From positions 1 through 64,000 of the forward strand of contig NZ_WQCA01000002.1 of NCBI RefSeq assembly GCF_013032445.1: a stretch of 64,000 nucleotides of DNA. The letters are read 5' to 3'. The position numbers were made by a program, and so were the translations under genes. Source of the DNA: Ruegeria arenilitoris (GTDB lineage Bacteria > Pseudomonadota > Alphaproteobacteria > Rhodobacterales > Rhodobacteraceae). Below are positions 27,409 to 35,738 of the stretch, piece by piece; the first letter of the stretch is position 1, and the number at the start of each line of letters is the position of its first letter. The notes below the pieces were generated by a model. That model worked only from the letters and a program-made list of their open reading frames with translations. It was not told the origin of the DNA and did not search any database.

Positions 27409-27789
27409 TTACTGTGCCTCTTGGGGCAGATCGTCTGTGATGTCGTAATAATCGCCCTTGTCGGCCACAAAGATGTGCCGGGCGAGGTGCAGTCCGGTGG
27501 GCTCGCTCAGGACGCCCATGGAAATCGAAATCGTGTCCTCGTCATTGTGCTGCCAAAACAGGAACGAGCCGCAGGCACTGCAAAAGCCACGCCGGGCAAT
27601 GTCCGAGGCGCGGAACCAGCGCAGCGTGTCGCTGGTGGTAAAGCTGAGGTTGTCCTGATGGGTCGAGGTTGAGGCCCATATGTGACCCGACTGCTTGCGA
27701 CACTGGCCGCAATGGCAGGCCGAAGGCGGCGACAGGTCTCCGTCGATGGTAAACGAAACAGCGCCGCAAAGGCAGGAACCGGTATGCAT
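27409..27789 (-). CDS. GFA-family zinc protein
   Basis: The 126 residues have the GFA/CENP-V cysteine pattern: CLCGAVSF, CHCGQCRKQSG, and FCSACGSFLF, which bind two zinc ions. The founding member was described as glutathione-dependent formaldehyde activating, though that activity is disputed. Dimethylglycine and sarcosine demethylation can release formaldehyde, so a role in its handling is conceivable. GGAGGT stands 7 nt before ATG 27789. It is first in the operon, 77 nt from the XRE-cupin gene. Confidence 0.85.
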   Translation of the reverse strand: MHTGSCLCGAVSFTIDGDLSPPSACHCGQCRKQSGHIWASTSTHQDNLSFTTSDTLRWFRASDIARRGFCSACGSFLFWQHNDEDTISISMGVLSEPTGLHLARHIFVADKGDYYDITDDLPQEAQ

Positions 27790-27866
27790 GTGATTACCTC
27801 CTTGCTGAGGGCGCGTGGGCAGGTATCGGCCTCACGCCACAAATGGTGAATGCAGGACCCGTCATG

Positions 27867-28436
27867 TCAGTACACCGGCGGCGCAATTACCCAGATGGCC
27901 ACTGCGGGCTCATCATAGGGGTTGGTCCACTGATATAGCTCGTTCTTGATGCGGAAACTGTCCCCGGGACCGACCGAGAACGCCCGTCCACCGATCACCA
28001 GATCCAGACGCCCCGACACCATATAGCCGACCTCTTGCGTGGGACGGTTTGCGGGAGTCTGCATCTTTGAATACGGCTCGAACGTGGAGTGCACCATTTC
28101 GAAGTCATCGGTCAGATCGGGTGAGAGCAACTCTTCGATCAGCCCTTCCTCGCCCGACCCCATCGGGCGGCGCGACCCGGCGCGCACGACGTACCCCTGC
28201 TCGTCCACCGGCACCGAGGAATGCGCGAATAGCATCGACATCGGCACACCCAGACATTCGGCGATCTGGCGCAGATCCGAGATCGAGGGGTCGGACATGT
28301 CCCGCTCAACCTGGCTGAGCCATCCAACCGAGCGATTCAGACGCTCGGCTATTTCGGTCAGCGTCAGCCCACGCGCCTTGCGCAGGGCGCGGATATCCGC
28401 ACCAAGTGTCGCGCTATGGGGGGCCTGAGTGTTCAC
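27867..28436 (-). CDS. XRE-family regulator with C-terminal cupin domain
   Basis: GTG 28436 is chosen because GGAG stands 6 nt upstream; in-frame ATG codons at 28466 and 28517 lack a usable site. The 189 residues contain an XRE helix-turn-helix (IRALRKARGLTLTEIAERLNRSVGWLSQVERD, read in parts) and a cupin sensor (VGYMVSGRLDLVIGGRAFSVGPGDSF). Such regulators (PuuR-like) often control amino-acid or polyamine catabolism. It heads the minus-strand cluster, and GTGAAA repeats lie directly in front of it. Confidence 0.88.
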   Translation of the reverse strand: MNTQAPHSATLGADIRALRKARGLTLTEIAERLNRSVGWLSQVERDMSDPSISDLRQIAECLGVPMSMLFAHSSVPVDEQGYVVRAGSRRPMGSGEEGLIEELLSPDLTDDFEMVHSTFEPYSKMQTPANRPTQEVGYMVSGRLDLVIGGRAFSVGPGDSFRIKNELYQWTNPYDEPAVAIWVIAPPVY

Positions 28437-28453
28437 GTGCCGCTCCGATTCTG

Positions 28454-28529
28454 GTGAAATTTTCATCCTCTTTTTCACGATGACCCAGATTCGTGAAATT
28501 TCCAAGAGATTTTTCATTTGCGCGTGAAA
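28454..28529. promoter_or_regulatory. GTGAAA/TTTCAC repeat array upstream of the XRE-cupin regulator
   Basis: GTGAAA occurs at 28454, 28493 and 28524 and TTTCAC at 28473; TTTCAT variants lie at 28461 and 28512. Three of the copies are spaced 19 and 20 bp apart, close to two helical turns. TGAAA-T-TTTCA at 28455 forms a small perfect dyad. The array sits in the gap between the divergent XRE-cupin and DUF1294 genes, so it could control both. Confidence 0.5.
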
Positions 28530-28552
28530 CCGTGCCTGTTTATGCCAAGACC

Positions 28553-28834
28553 ATGTGGATTGCAGTGGTCTATCTTTGGGCGATTAACGTTCTGACGCTA
28601 TTGGCTTTTGCCTGGGACAAAGCGCGTGCGCGCCGGCGCAAAGGCAGAGTTCCAGAACGCCGGCTGTTATGGCTGGCTGCACTTGGCGGCAGCCCCTGTG
28701 CTTTACTGGGTCGATGGATTTTCCGACACAAAACACGCAAGCGTGGGTTTTCAATCAGGCTGTTTGTGATTCTCGGTGTCCAGATGAGCCTAATTTACGC
28801 GCAATTGGCTGGTGTCTTTCCCGATCCTCTGTGA
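28553..28834 (+). CDS. DUF1294 small membrane protein
   Basis: From ATG 28553 the protein has 93 residues with three hydrophobic segments and the DUF1294 pattern: AWDKARARRRKGRVPERRLLWLAALGGSPCALLG (in parts) and RHKTRK. The frame is open upstream to 28493, but the added residues are not family-like and run through the repeat array. Function is unknown for the family. The start site has only a weak ribosome signal. Confidence 0.8.
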   Translation: MWIAVVYLWAINVLTLLAFAWDKARARRRKGRVPERRLLWLAALGGSPCALLGRWIFRHKTRKRGFSIRLFVILGVQMSLIYAQLAGVFPDPL

Positions 28835-28896
28835 TCGTTTTTTGCAACCGAAACAATATTCTAACCAACTCGCAAACTGTCTGTTACAATCACGTG

Positions 28897-28914
28897 ATCC
28901 CTGAGAACAGGGAT
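28897..28914 (+). terminator. Hairpin with T-rich tail after the DUF1294 gene
   Basis: ATCCCTG and CAGGGAT form a perfect 7-bp stem around AGAA, followed by TTCTTTC. It lies 63 nt after the DUF1294 stop and 32 nt before the SHOCT gene start, so it may end one transcript or attenuate the next. Confidence 0.6.
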
Positions 28915-28945
28915 TTCTTTCTGATAAGCAAAGGGTTGGACGAAT

Positions 28946-29335
28946 ATGGAAAATGGGCTCGGTTTCTTTGATATAGTTTGGTCAATCTTCTGGCTGTTCC
29001 TGATGGTCGCCTGGTTCTGGGTGATGATCTCTGTCGTCGCTGATGTCTTTCGCTCAAAAGATCTGAGTGGCGGCGGCAAAGCGCTTTGGATCGCCTTTGT
29101 GATCCTGATCCCCTGGCTGGGTGTTCTGTGTTATCTCATCGTACGTGGGGACAAAATGCACCAGCACAGCGTCGAGACCATGAACCAGATTGAAGAAGCG
29201 CAGAAGGACTACATACGCTCAGTCGCGAGCGTGTCAGCAGCGGATGAATTGGAGCGACTTGCTGCGCTGAAGGAAAAAGGGCACCTGACGGACGAGGAGT
29301 TTGCCGCTCAGAAAGCCAAAGTGCTCGGGGCCTGA
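28946..29335 (+). CDS. PLDc_N/SHOCT-domain membrane protein
   Basis: The 129-residue protein has two membrane segments resembling the phospholipase-D nuclease N-terminal domain (WSIFWLFLMVAWFWVMISVVADVFR, read in parts; IPWLGVLCYLIVRG). A coiled region follows, then a C-terminal SHOCT motif (ELERLAALKEKGHLTDEEFAAQKAKVL). SHOCT tails are thought to mediate oligomerisation. No catalytic residues are seen, so a regulatory or envelope role is likely but undefined. A strong terminator follows the stop. Confidence 0.82.
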   Translation: MENGLGFFDIVWSIFWLFLMVAWFWVMISVVADVFRSKDLSGGGKALWIAFVILIPWLGVLCYLIVRGDKMHQHSVETMNQIEEAQKDYIRSVASVSAADELERLAALKEKGHLTDEEFAAQKAKVLGA

Positions 29336-29362
29336 CCGGTCTCGTTATCAGTCAATTTTGGG

Positions 29363-29386
29363 TCAGCCGGGACAAAACCCGGCTGA
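29363..29386 (+). terminator. Rho-independent terminator after the SHOCT gene
   Basis: TCAGCCGGG and CCCGGCTGA pair over a six-base loop, followed by TTTCATTTTTT on the plus strand. It starts 27 nt after the SHOCT stop and lies just beyond the end of the convergent fRMsr gene. Confidence 0.88.
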
Positions 29387-29388
29387 TT

Positions 29389-29847
29389 TCATTTTTTGAA
29401 CACATCGGAAAGAATTGCACCGATTGATGAAGCGTCCTGATCGGTGAAAGCGTCCGGTTGATCACTGTCGATATCAAACACCGCAATCACGTCGCCCGAT
29501 GCGTTACGTACCGGCAGAACCAGCTCGGACCGGGTGGACGAAGCGCAGGCAATGTGACCTGGAAATGCATCCACGTCGGGCACTAGTTGCACCTCGCCCG
29601 TGCGCGCCGCAACTCCGCAGACCCCGCGGTCGAAGGGGATTACCAGACAGCCATGCCCGCCCTGATAAGGGCCGATCTTCAGTAGCCCCGGTTCGGTCAC
29701 CCGATAGAATCCAGTCCAGTCGAACCGATCGTCCGAGTGGTGCACCTCGCAGGCTATCGTCGCCATCAGGGCAACCTGATCCGTTTCCCCCTCGGTCAGC
29801 GCAGCAATGGTTTTGGCGAGCGTGTTGTAGTCAACAGTCATGGTCAT
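29389..29847 (-). CDS. msrC: Free methionine-(R)-sulfoxide reductase (GAF domain)
   Basis: The 152-residue GAF-fold protein keeps the three cysteines of fRMsr: Cys67 (GGHGCLVIPF), Cys77 (RGVCGVAA) and Cys101 (HIACASST). It also has the DWTGFYRV and SELVLPV landmarks. The enzyme repairs free methionine-R-sulfoxide in the cytosol using thioredoxin. A second ATG lies six bases inside. It is convergent with the SHOCT gene and its terminator. Confidence 0.92.
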   Translation of the reverse strand: MTMTVDYNTLAKTIAALTEGETDQVALMATIACEVHHSDDRFDWTGFYRVTEPGLLKIGPYQGGHGCLVIPFDRGVCGVAARTGEVQLVPDVDAFPGHIACASSTRSELVLPVRNASGDVIAVFDIDSDQPDAFTDQDASSIGAILSDVFKK

Positions 29848-29895
29848 GCTCTTTGGTGGACATTAGCACCGGAGTATTTGCAATCAGTCGAAGCG

Positions 29896-31068
29896 TCAAA
29901 TGCGTTCGATAGCGATGGCTGTGCCCTCGCCGCCGCCGATGCAGATCGCAGCGACGCCACGTTTGAGGTTTCGCTTTTCCAACGCGTTCAGCAGCGTGAC
30001 CATAATCCGCGCGCCTGACGCGCCGATCGGGTGACCCAAAGCGCAGGCGCCACCGTTCACGTTCACCTTGTCGCGCGGCAGGCCCATCTCATGCATGAAG
30101 GCCATAGGGACGACGGCAAAGGCCTCGTTCACTTCCCACAAGTCCACGTCGTCTTTGGACCAGCCAATGGACGCGAGCAGCTTTTGCGCCGCCGGGACCG
30201 GCGCGGTCGTGAACAGGCCGGGTGCCTGCGCGTGGCTGGCATGGCCAACGATCCGGGCGCGCACGGTCAGGCCCTGCGCCTCGGCGGCGTCGGCCGAGGC
30301 AAGCACCAGTGCTGCGGCTCCATCGGAGATCGACGAGGAATTGGCCGCCGTCACACTACCATCCTTGCGGAAGGCGGGTTTCAGCGTCGGGATTTTGTCC
30401 GGCCGCGCGGATTGCGGTTGCTCGTCTTGTCCAAAGGTGACCTCACCCTTGCGGGTGCGGGTGGTGACCGGTGTGATCTCGCCGTCGAACGCACCGCTTT
30501 CCTGCGCGGACAGGGCGTTGGACAGCGATTGCAGCGCGTATTCGTCCTGTGCCTCGCGAGTGAACTGATAGGCCTCGGCGCAGTCCTCAGCGAAGGTGCC
30601 CATCAGACGGTCCCTGTCGTAGGCGTCCTCGAGCCCGTCCAGAAACATGTGATCGACCACCTGACCGTGCCCGATCCGCGCACCGCCGCGCATCTTGGGC
30701 AGCAGGTAAGGGGCGTTGGTCATGCTCTCCATCCCGCCTGCGATCATCGTGTCGGCGTGGCCAAGGGCAATCTGGTCAAAAGCCATCATCGCCGCCTTCA
30801 TCCCCGATCCGCACATCTTGTTCAGGGTCGTGGCGGGCACCTCTTCGCCCAAACCCGCCGCGAATCCGGCTTGCCGCGCCGGTGCCTGACCCTGACCTGC
30901 AGGCAGAACGCACCCCATCAGCACCTCATCCACGGTATCAGCGCCCGCGCCCTGTAGCGCGGCGCGGATGGCGGTTCCGCCCAGCTCGGCGGCGGCCACT
31001 CCGTCGAACATCCCCTGAAATCCGCCCATGGGCGTGCGCGCGGCCCCGGCAATAACAACCTGTTTCAT
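29896..31068 (-). CDS. Acetyl-CoA C-acyltransferase (thiolase)
   Basis: GAGGAGG lies 9 nt before ATG 31068 (MKQVVIAGAARTP), which makes this start far better than the longer open frame. The 390-residue thiolase keeps its catalytic residues: nucleophile Cys in LNKMCGSGMKAA, His in GGACALGHPIGASGAR and Cys in CIGGGEGTA. It condenses or cleaves acetyl-CoA units, in acetoacetyl-CoA formation or fatty-acid breakdown. No other fatty-acid gene is adjacent. It is divergent from the STAS gene. Confidence 0.93.
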   Translation of the reverse strand: MKQVVIAGAARTPMGGFQGMFDGVAAAELGGTAIRAALQGAGADTVDEVLMGCVLPAGQGQAPARQAGFAAGLGEEVPATTLNKMCGSGMKAAMMAFDQIALGHADTMIAGGMESMTNAPYLLPKMRGGARIGHGQVVDHMFLDGLEDAYDRDRLMGTFAEDCAEAYQFTREAQDEYALQSLSNALSAQESGAFDGEITPVTTRTRKGEVTFGQDEQPQSARPDKIPTLKPAFRKDGSVTAANSSSISDGAAALVLASADAAEAQGLTVRARIVGHASHAQAPGLFTTAPVPAAQKLLASIGWSKDDVDLWEVNEAFAVVPMAFMHEMGLPRDKVNVNGGACALGHPIGASGARIMVTLLNALEKRNLKRGVAAICIGGGEGTAIAIERI

Positions 31069-31124
31069 CGGCGTGTTCCTCCTCTTTTCCCACCCGATGG
31101 ATACCGAATGGTAAGATTTGCCGT

Positions 31125-31150
31125 CTAGCGTATTTCTACTAGCGAATTTC
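31125..31150. promoter_or_regulatory. Direct repeat in the divergent thiolase/STAS promoter gap
   Basis: CTAGCGTATTTC (31125-31136) and CTAGCGAATTTC (31139-31150) differ at one base and repeat with a 14-bp period. The pair ends 20 bp before the STAS start, where a promoter element or activator site would lie. Confidence 0.45.
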
Positions 31151-31170
31151 AGATTAGAGGACCGTCGCGC

Positions 31171-31509
31171 ATGGCCCTGACCAGCACTACGACCGACGCA
31201 ACCCAGATTATAAAAGTCCATTCAGACCGCATTGATGCAGCCATGGCTATCCAGTTCAAGGAAGACATGCGCAACGAGGCTGAAGGCGGCGCCATAAGGG
31301 TGGTGCTGGACCTGAGCAGCGTTGAATTCATCGATTCAAGCGGATTGGGCGCCATCGTCGCGTCGATGAAACAGCTTGGCAACGACCGCCGGCTGGATTT
31401 GGCCGGGCTGCACCCTTTCGTCGAAAAGGTGTTTCGACTGACCCGAATGGACACGGTGTTCAAACTGTACCCAACGCTGGATGACGCATTGTCGACCGCC
31501 GCCGGCTGA
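31171..31509 (+). CDS. STAS-domain anti-sigma factor antagonist (SpoIIAA/RsbV-like)
   Basis: The 112-residue STAS protein has the phosphorylation segment VEFIDSSGLGAIVASM (Ser56/Ser57) and the usual alternating strand-helix pattern. In partner switching the unphosphorylated form binds an RsbW-like kinase and frees its target. The kinase-like gene starts 26 nt after this stop. No sigma factor or PP2C phosphatase is nearby, so the target is unknown. Confidence 0.9.
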   Translation: MALTSTTTDATQIIKVHSDRIDAAMAIQFKEDMRNEAEGGAIRVVLDLSSVEFIDSSGLGAIVASMKQLGNDRRLDLAGLHPFVEKVFRLTRMDTVFKLYPTLDDALSTAAG

Positions 31510-31535
31510 CCCTTCCCCGACCAAGAATAGGCTCA

Positions 31536-31982
31536 ATGCCCATGTGTGACGGCAAATGTTTGGATCTGAGTTTCGCAGCGACCGAGTCTGAGGCCAGCGC
31601 CGGAATTGCGCAACTCAGTAGGTGTCTGGCGACACAGGGGCTACCGCAGCACAAGGCGGGTGACGTGAAGATTGCCTTAGCCGAGGCGATCAACAATGTG
31701 GTGGAACATGCCTATGCCGATGTCACGCCTGCCAAGGTCAAGGTGCGGTGCCGCCTACACCGGAACTGGCTGGAGATTCTGATCTCGGACACCGGCAACC
31801 CGCTGCCCGGGTTTCGGGTGCCAGACGGGGTTCCGGCACCGTTGGGGTCAACGATCGACGAACTGCCCGAAGGCGGGTTCGGCTGGTTTATGATTCACGA
31901 ATTGACCAGCGATATCCGCTATGAACGTTCCGACGGCTGTAACCGGTTGTCGCTGCGGTTTGACTTTCCTGATCCAGCCTGA
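31536..31982 (+). CDS. RsbW/SpoIIAB-like anti-sigma kinase (HATPase)
   Basis: The 148-residue protein has the GHKL ATPase motifs: N box EAINNVVEHAY and G1 box ISDTGNPLPGF, with a second glycine-rich stretch EGGFGWFMIHELTSDIRYER. It would phosphorylate the adjacent STAS protein and bind a target when the partner is phosphorylated. The pair is a textbook partner-switch core, although the sigma factor or other output is not in the window. Confidence 0.9.
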   Translation: MPMCDGKCLDLSFAATESEASAGIAQLSRCLATQGLPQHKAGDVKIALAEAINNVVEHAYADVTPAKVKVRCRLHRNWLEILISDTGNPLPGFRVPDGVPAPLGSTIDELPEGGFGWFMIHELTSDIRYERSDGCNRLSLRFDFPDPA

Positions 31983-32193
31983 CGGCACGAAAACGTCACA
32001 ATAAGGTCCAGATCGAACCATTGTGGCGCCGCAAACAACGGGCAAAAAGTATCTGTAGCTCAGATAGCTTCCCTCGGCGCCAAGAATCACAGCCCCCACC
32101 CAGTGAACGGCGCCGAGGAACTTCTCCCTCATGTGACTGGACAACATCTGACCGCGCGATACCTTCGACGCGTTCAAAACGGGGAAATGCACT

Positions 32194-33771
32194 ATGCGGG
32201 ATTTTCAAACTCCGGGCCGGTCCGAAGTTCTGGCGACAGAAGGGATGTGCGCCACGTCGCACCCTCTGGCGGCGAAAACGGCCTTGGACATTCTGCAACA
32301 AGGTGGAAACGCAATGGACGCGGCCATTGCCGGGGCGGTTTTGCTGGGCATTTGCGAACCCCAGATGACCGGATTGGGTGGCGATTGCTTTGTCTTGTTC
32401 AACCGGGCGGGAGAGGATGAGGTCCGCGCCCTGAACGGTTCGGGCCGCGCACCTGCCGCAGCGGATGCGGAGAAACTGCGGGCACAAGGGCTGACTGCGG
32501 TGCCGCTGAATACGGCCGACGCCGTGACCATCCCCGGCGCGGTCGATGCGTTCTGTCATCTGGCGGAAACCGAGGGCACGCTGGGACTGGATGCCATACT
32601 GCAGCCCGCCATTCACTATGCCGAGACCGGCGTGCCGGTTGCCCCGAGAGTGGCCTTTGACTGGCGGACCGGCGCAAGCACCCTTCAAGGGGCGGCGCGT
32701 TCGCATTATTTGATCAACGACCAAGCGCCGGATGCCGGTCAGGTGTTCAGGTCCCCCGGTCAGGCAGAAGTTCTGAGTCAGATTGCCCGAGATGGACGGG
32801 ACGCGTTTTATTCAGGCGACATCGCCGAGGATATGATCACCGCGCTGACCCAGCGGGGCGGTACCCACAAGGCGGTAGATTTTCTGGCCACCTCCTGCAC
32901 CAAGACCCACCCCGTCAGCGGCCCATATAAAGGGCTGGAACTGGTTGAGCACCCGCCCAACGGCCAAGGTGCCACCGCAATTCTGCTGCTGAACATCCTC
33001 AAGAACTTCGAACTGGCCAGCCTGGACCCGTTTGGGGTCGAACGTCTGCATATCGAGGCCGAAGCCTCAAAGCTTGCTTATGACGCCCGCAACCGGTTCA
33101 TTGCCGATCCCGACCACACAACACATGCGGATCGCTTTCTGGATCAGGGCGTGGCCGACAAGCTAGCGGCACTGATCGACCCGAAACGCGCGATGCCTGC
33201 TGCAGCCCCGCTGACCGAGGCCATTCACAAAGACACCGTCTATATCACCGTGGTGGACCGGGACAGGATGGCCGTTTCCCTGATCTATTCTATCTTTCAC
33301 AGCTTCGGTTCCGGGATTGCATCGGAAAAATACGGTATTCTGTTACAGAACCGCGGTGCTGGCTTTACCCTGCAAGCCGGCCACCCCAATGAGCTGGGCG
33401 GCGGCAAACGCCCCATGCACACCATCATTCCCGGCATTTTGAAACAGAATGGCCGGATTCTAATGCCGTTCGGAGTGATGGGCGGCGCCTATCAACCCAC
33501 CGGTCATGCCCGGTTTGTGTCAAATCTGACCGATCACGGGATGGACATGCAGGCAAGCATGGATGCTCCGCGCGCATTTGCAGATAACGGCGTACTAAAA
33601 CTGGAACGCGGGATTCCGCCCAGCACAGCGCAGCAATTGCGTGATTTAGGCCACACTGTTGCGATTTCAGAAACACCCTTGGGCGGTGCGCAGGCTATTC
33701 GAATCTGTGAAAACGGCATTCTGAAGGGCGCAAGCGATCCACGAAAAGACGGATGCGCACTTGGATATTAA
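32194..33771 (+). CDS. Gamma-glutamyltransferase family protein
   Basis: The 525-residue protein is an Ntn hydrolase precursor. The self-cleavage nucleophile should be Thr348 in HKDTVYITVVDRD, followed by VSLIYSIFHSFGSGI and GGGKRPMHTIIP. It resembles the YwrD-type branch more than E. coli Ggt, since VYITVVD replaces THYSVVD. No signal peptide is seen, so it may act in the cytosol on gamma-glutamyl or related amide bonds. It lies 211 nt downstream of the RsbW-like gene, with no other gene in that gap. Confidence 0.85.
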   Translation: MRDFQTPGRSEVLATEGMCATSHPLAAKTALDILQQGGNAMDAAIAGAVLLGICEPQMTGLGGDCFVLFNRAGEDEVRALNGSGRAPAAADAEKLRAQGLTAVPLNTADAVTIPGAVDAFCHLAETEGTLGLDAILQPAIHYAETGVPVAPRVAFDWRTGASTLQGAARSHYLINDQAPDAGQVFRSPGQAEVLSQIARDGRDAFYSGDIAEDMITALTQRGGTHKAVDFLATSCTKTHPVSGPYKGLELVEHPPNGQGATAILLLNILKNFELASLDPFGVERLHIEAEASKLAYDARNRFIADPDHTTHADRFLDQGVADKLAALIDPKRAMPAAAPLTEAIHKDTVYITVVDRDRMAVSLIYSIFHSFGSGIASEKYGILLQNRGAGFTLQAGHPNELGGGKRPMHTIIPGILKQNGRILMPFGVMGGAYQPTGHARFVSNLTDHGMDMQASMDAPRAFADNGVLKLERGIPPSTAQQLRDLGHTVAISETPLGGAQAIRICENGILKGASDPRKDGCALGY

Positions 33772-33795
33772 CAGGCGCGGACTGGGTTTGCGGCG

Positions 33796-34122
33796 TTAGT
33801 TCAGCTGAAAGTGCAGAGGGTATGCGCCGTTCTCGAACGGGCCGAACATGTCGGGGATATCGGGGTGTTCAACCGGCTCACCAGATTGGTCCGCAACCAG
33901 ATTTTGTTCAGAAACATAAGCAACATAGAAGGATTGGTCGTTTTCCGCCAACAGGTGATAAAACGGCTGATCCTTGATTGGGCGGCTGTCCTCGGGGATG
34001 GCCTGATACCACTCTTCAGTGTTCGAGAACTCGGCGTCCACGTCGAAGATCACCCCTCGGAAGGGATGTTTTTTATGCCGGACCACCTGGCCCAAGCCGT
34101 ATTTGGCATGTGTCTTCAGCAT
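33796..34122 (-). CDS. hspQ: Heat shock protein HspQ (YccV family)
   Basis: ATG 34122 (MLKTHAKYGLGQVVRHKKHPFRG) is chosen because the HspQ domain begins there; the longer open frame adds unrelated residues. The 108 residues keep the YDVDAEF-like FDVDAEF, KDQPFYHLLAEN and YVSEQNL blocks of the hemimethylated-DNA-binding/HspQ family, which modulates Lon protease in enterobacteria. It is convergent with the GGT-like gene. Confidence 0.9.
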   Translation of the reverse strand: MLKTHAKYGLGQVVRHKKHPFRGVIFDVDAEFSNTEEWYQAIPEDSRPIKDQPFYHLLAENDQSFYVAYVSEQNLVADQSGEPVEHPDIPDMFGPFENGAYPLHFQLN

Positions 34123-34202
34123 TGTATCTGCCCCCACTGGTCTTACTACCCCGTTCCGGGCCAAAAAGCCAATCATTGATCCGAAATTAAGGGAAACAGT
34201 CT

Positions 34203-35084
34203 GTGAACCTCTTGCTGACAGTGTTCGAAATCGTGGCGCCGGTTTTTCTTTTGGCAGCGATTGGTTTTACTTGGGTCAAACTGGGATTCGAGTACCGGAT
34301 GGAGTTCGTAACCCGCCTTGGCGTCACGCTTGCAGTGCCAAGTCTAATCTTTGTGGCACTGATGCAAACCGAAATCCCTCCCGGAGAGCTGACGCGTTTT
34401 ACATTGGCCGCCATTTCCGGGCATGTCGTGCTGGCAATTGTATTTGAGGTGTTTGTACGTCTGCGCGGACTGGATCGCCGAACTTACCTGTCTCCGTTGA
34501 TTTTCGGGAATACAGGCAATCTGGGCCTGCCGTTATGTATATTTGCCTTTGGGCAAGCTGGGCTGGGTTACGCGGTCGTTTTTCTGGCCGTTACTGCCCT
34601 GCTGTCCTTCACCTACGGCATCTATCTGGTGGCCGGTAAAGGCGGGTTTGGCAAAGCGGCGCGGGAACCTATGGTCTGGGCAACTTTGTTAGGAGCATTG
34701 TTTCTGTGGCGCGGCTGGCAGACGCCGGTCTTTTTAACCAACACGTTGGAATTATTAGGACAGATGGCTGTTCCGATGATGCTGATAACGGTTGGGGTGG
34801 CCATTGCCCGCCTGTCGTCCCACAAAATCAGTCAGGCCATCTGGCTATCGCTAATCAAACTCATCGTGTGTTTTGCTTTAGGCTGGGTATTAGCGGTTCT
34901 CTTCGGCCTCGATGCAATCGCATTTGGTGTCATGGTGCTGCAGATGTGCGCACCGGTTGCAGTTACGTCTTATCTTTTGGCGGAACGGTTTGAGGCGGAC
35001 TCAGACGCTGTTGCGGGGATGGTCATGATCTCAACAATCCTGTCCGTCGGCGCGTTACCCTTAATTCTTGCTATTGTTCTGTAA
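34203..35084 (+). CDS. AEC-family transporter
   Basis: The 293-residue membrane protein has about ten segments and the auxin-efflux-carrier (AEC) layout. A glycine/asparagine motif IFGNTGNLGLPL sits in the fourth segment region and GALFLWRG near the middle. GTG 34203 is preceded by AAGGGA. AEC proteins export organic anions such as malonate or dicarboxylates; the substrate here is not visible. Confidence 0.87.
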   Translation: MNLLLTVFEIVAPVFLLAAIGFTWVKLGFEYRMEFVTRLGVTLAVPSLIFVALMQTEIPPGELTRFTLAAISGHVVLAIVFEVFVRLRGLDRRTYLSPLIFGNTGNLGLPLCIFAFGQAGLGYAVVFLAVTALLSFTYGIYLVAGKGGFGKAAREPMVWATLLGALFLWRGWQTPVFLTNTLELLGQMAVPMMLITVGVAIARLSSHKISQAIWLSLIKLIVCFALGWVLAVLFGLDAIAFGVMVLQMCAPVAVTSYLLAERFEADSDAVAGMVMISTILSVGALPLILAIVL

Positions 35085-35144
35085 CGATTGTGATTCCCTA
35101 AACGCTCAATCTGCGCTAGAATAAAAGAAAAAGGCACGAGGCAC

Positions 35145-35726
35145 ATGAGCAGAATTCTTTTCGTACTCTTCGGGGTGCTGCTTTTGGCATCCTGTGGGGG
35201 TGGTTCCAAACAGCCGCCCAGCAAGCTGAATGACGCGTGCAGCATTGCGCGCGAACGGCCCGAATTCATGAAGGCCTTCAAAAGCACCGAACGGAAATGG
35301 GGCGTACCGGTCCACGTTCAGATGGCGACGATCTATCAGGAAAGCCGCTATAAACACGACGCACGCACGCCGCACCAATACGTTCTGGGTGTGATCCCGA
35401 TGGGCCGCCAAAGCAGCGCCTACGGCTTTAGCCAGGCACTGGACGGCACTTGGGAGCAATACCAGAAAGAAACCGGCAAACGCCGCGCCAAGCGGGATCG
35501 TATCCGCGATGCGTCGGATTTCATCGGCTGGTACATGAACAAAAGCTATGAACGGAACGGCATTCACCCCAGTGATACGCGCAACCAGTACCTCGCTTAT
35601 CACGAGGGTCACACCGGCTACGCCCGTGGCAGTCACTACAGCAAGACCTGGCTGTTGAACGTCGCCAATGACGTTGACGCGCGCGCCAAGCTGTATCAGG
35701 CGCAACTGTCCGGTTGCCGCTACTGA
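35145..35726 (+). CDS. SLT-domain transglycosylase lipoprotein
   Basis: A lipobox ends at Cys17 (LLASCGGG), so the 193-residue protein should be anchored in the outer membrane. The lytic transglycosylase domain has MATIYQESRYKHDA (catalytic glutamate) and YGFSQALDGTWEQYQ, and near the end YLAYHEGHTGYARGSH. It would cut peptidoglycan glycan strands. It is a short, single-domain enzyme beside lolA, which serves lipoprotein traffic. Confidence 0.88.
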   Translation: MSRILFVLFGVLLLASCGGGSKQPPSKLNDACSIARERPEFMKAFKSTERKWGVPVHVQMATIYQESRYKHDARTPHQYVLGVIPMGRQSSAYGFSQALDGTWEQYQKETGKRRAKRDRIRDASDFIGWYMNKSYERNGIHPSDTRNQYLAYHEGHTGYARGSHYSKTWLLNVANDVDARAKLYQAQLSGCRY

Positions 35727-35738
35727 CAGGTCAGCGGG

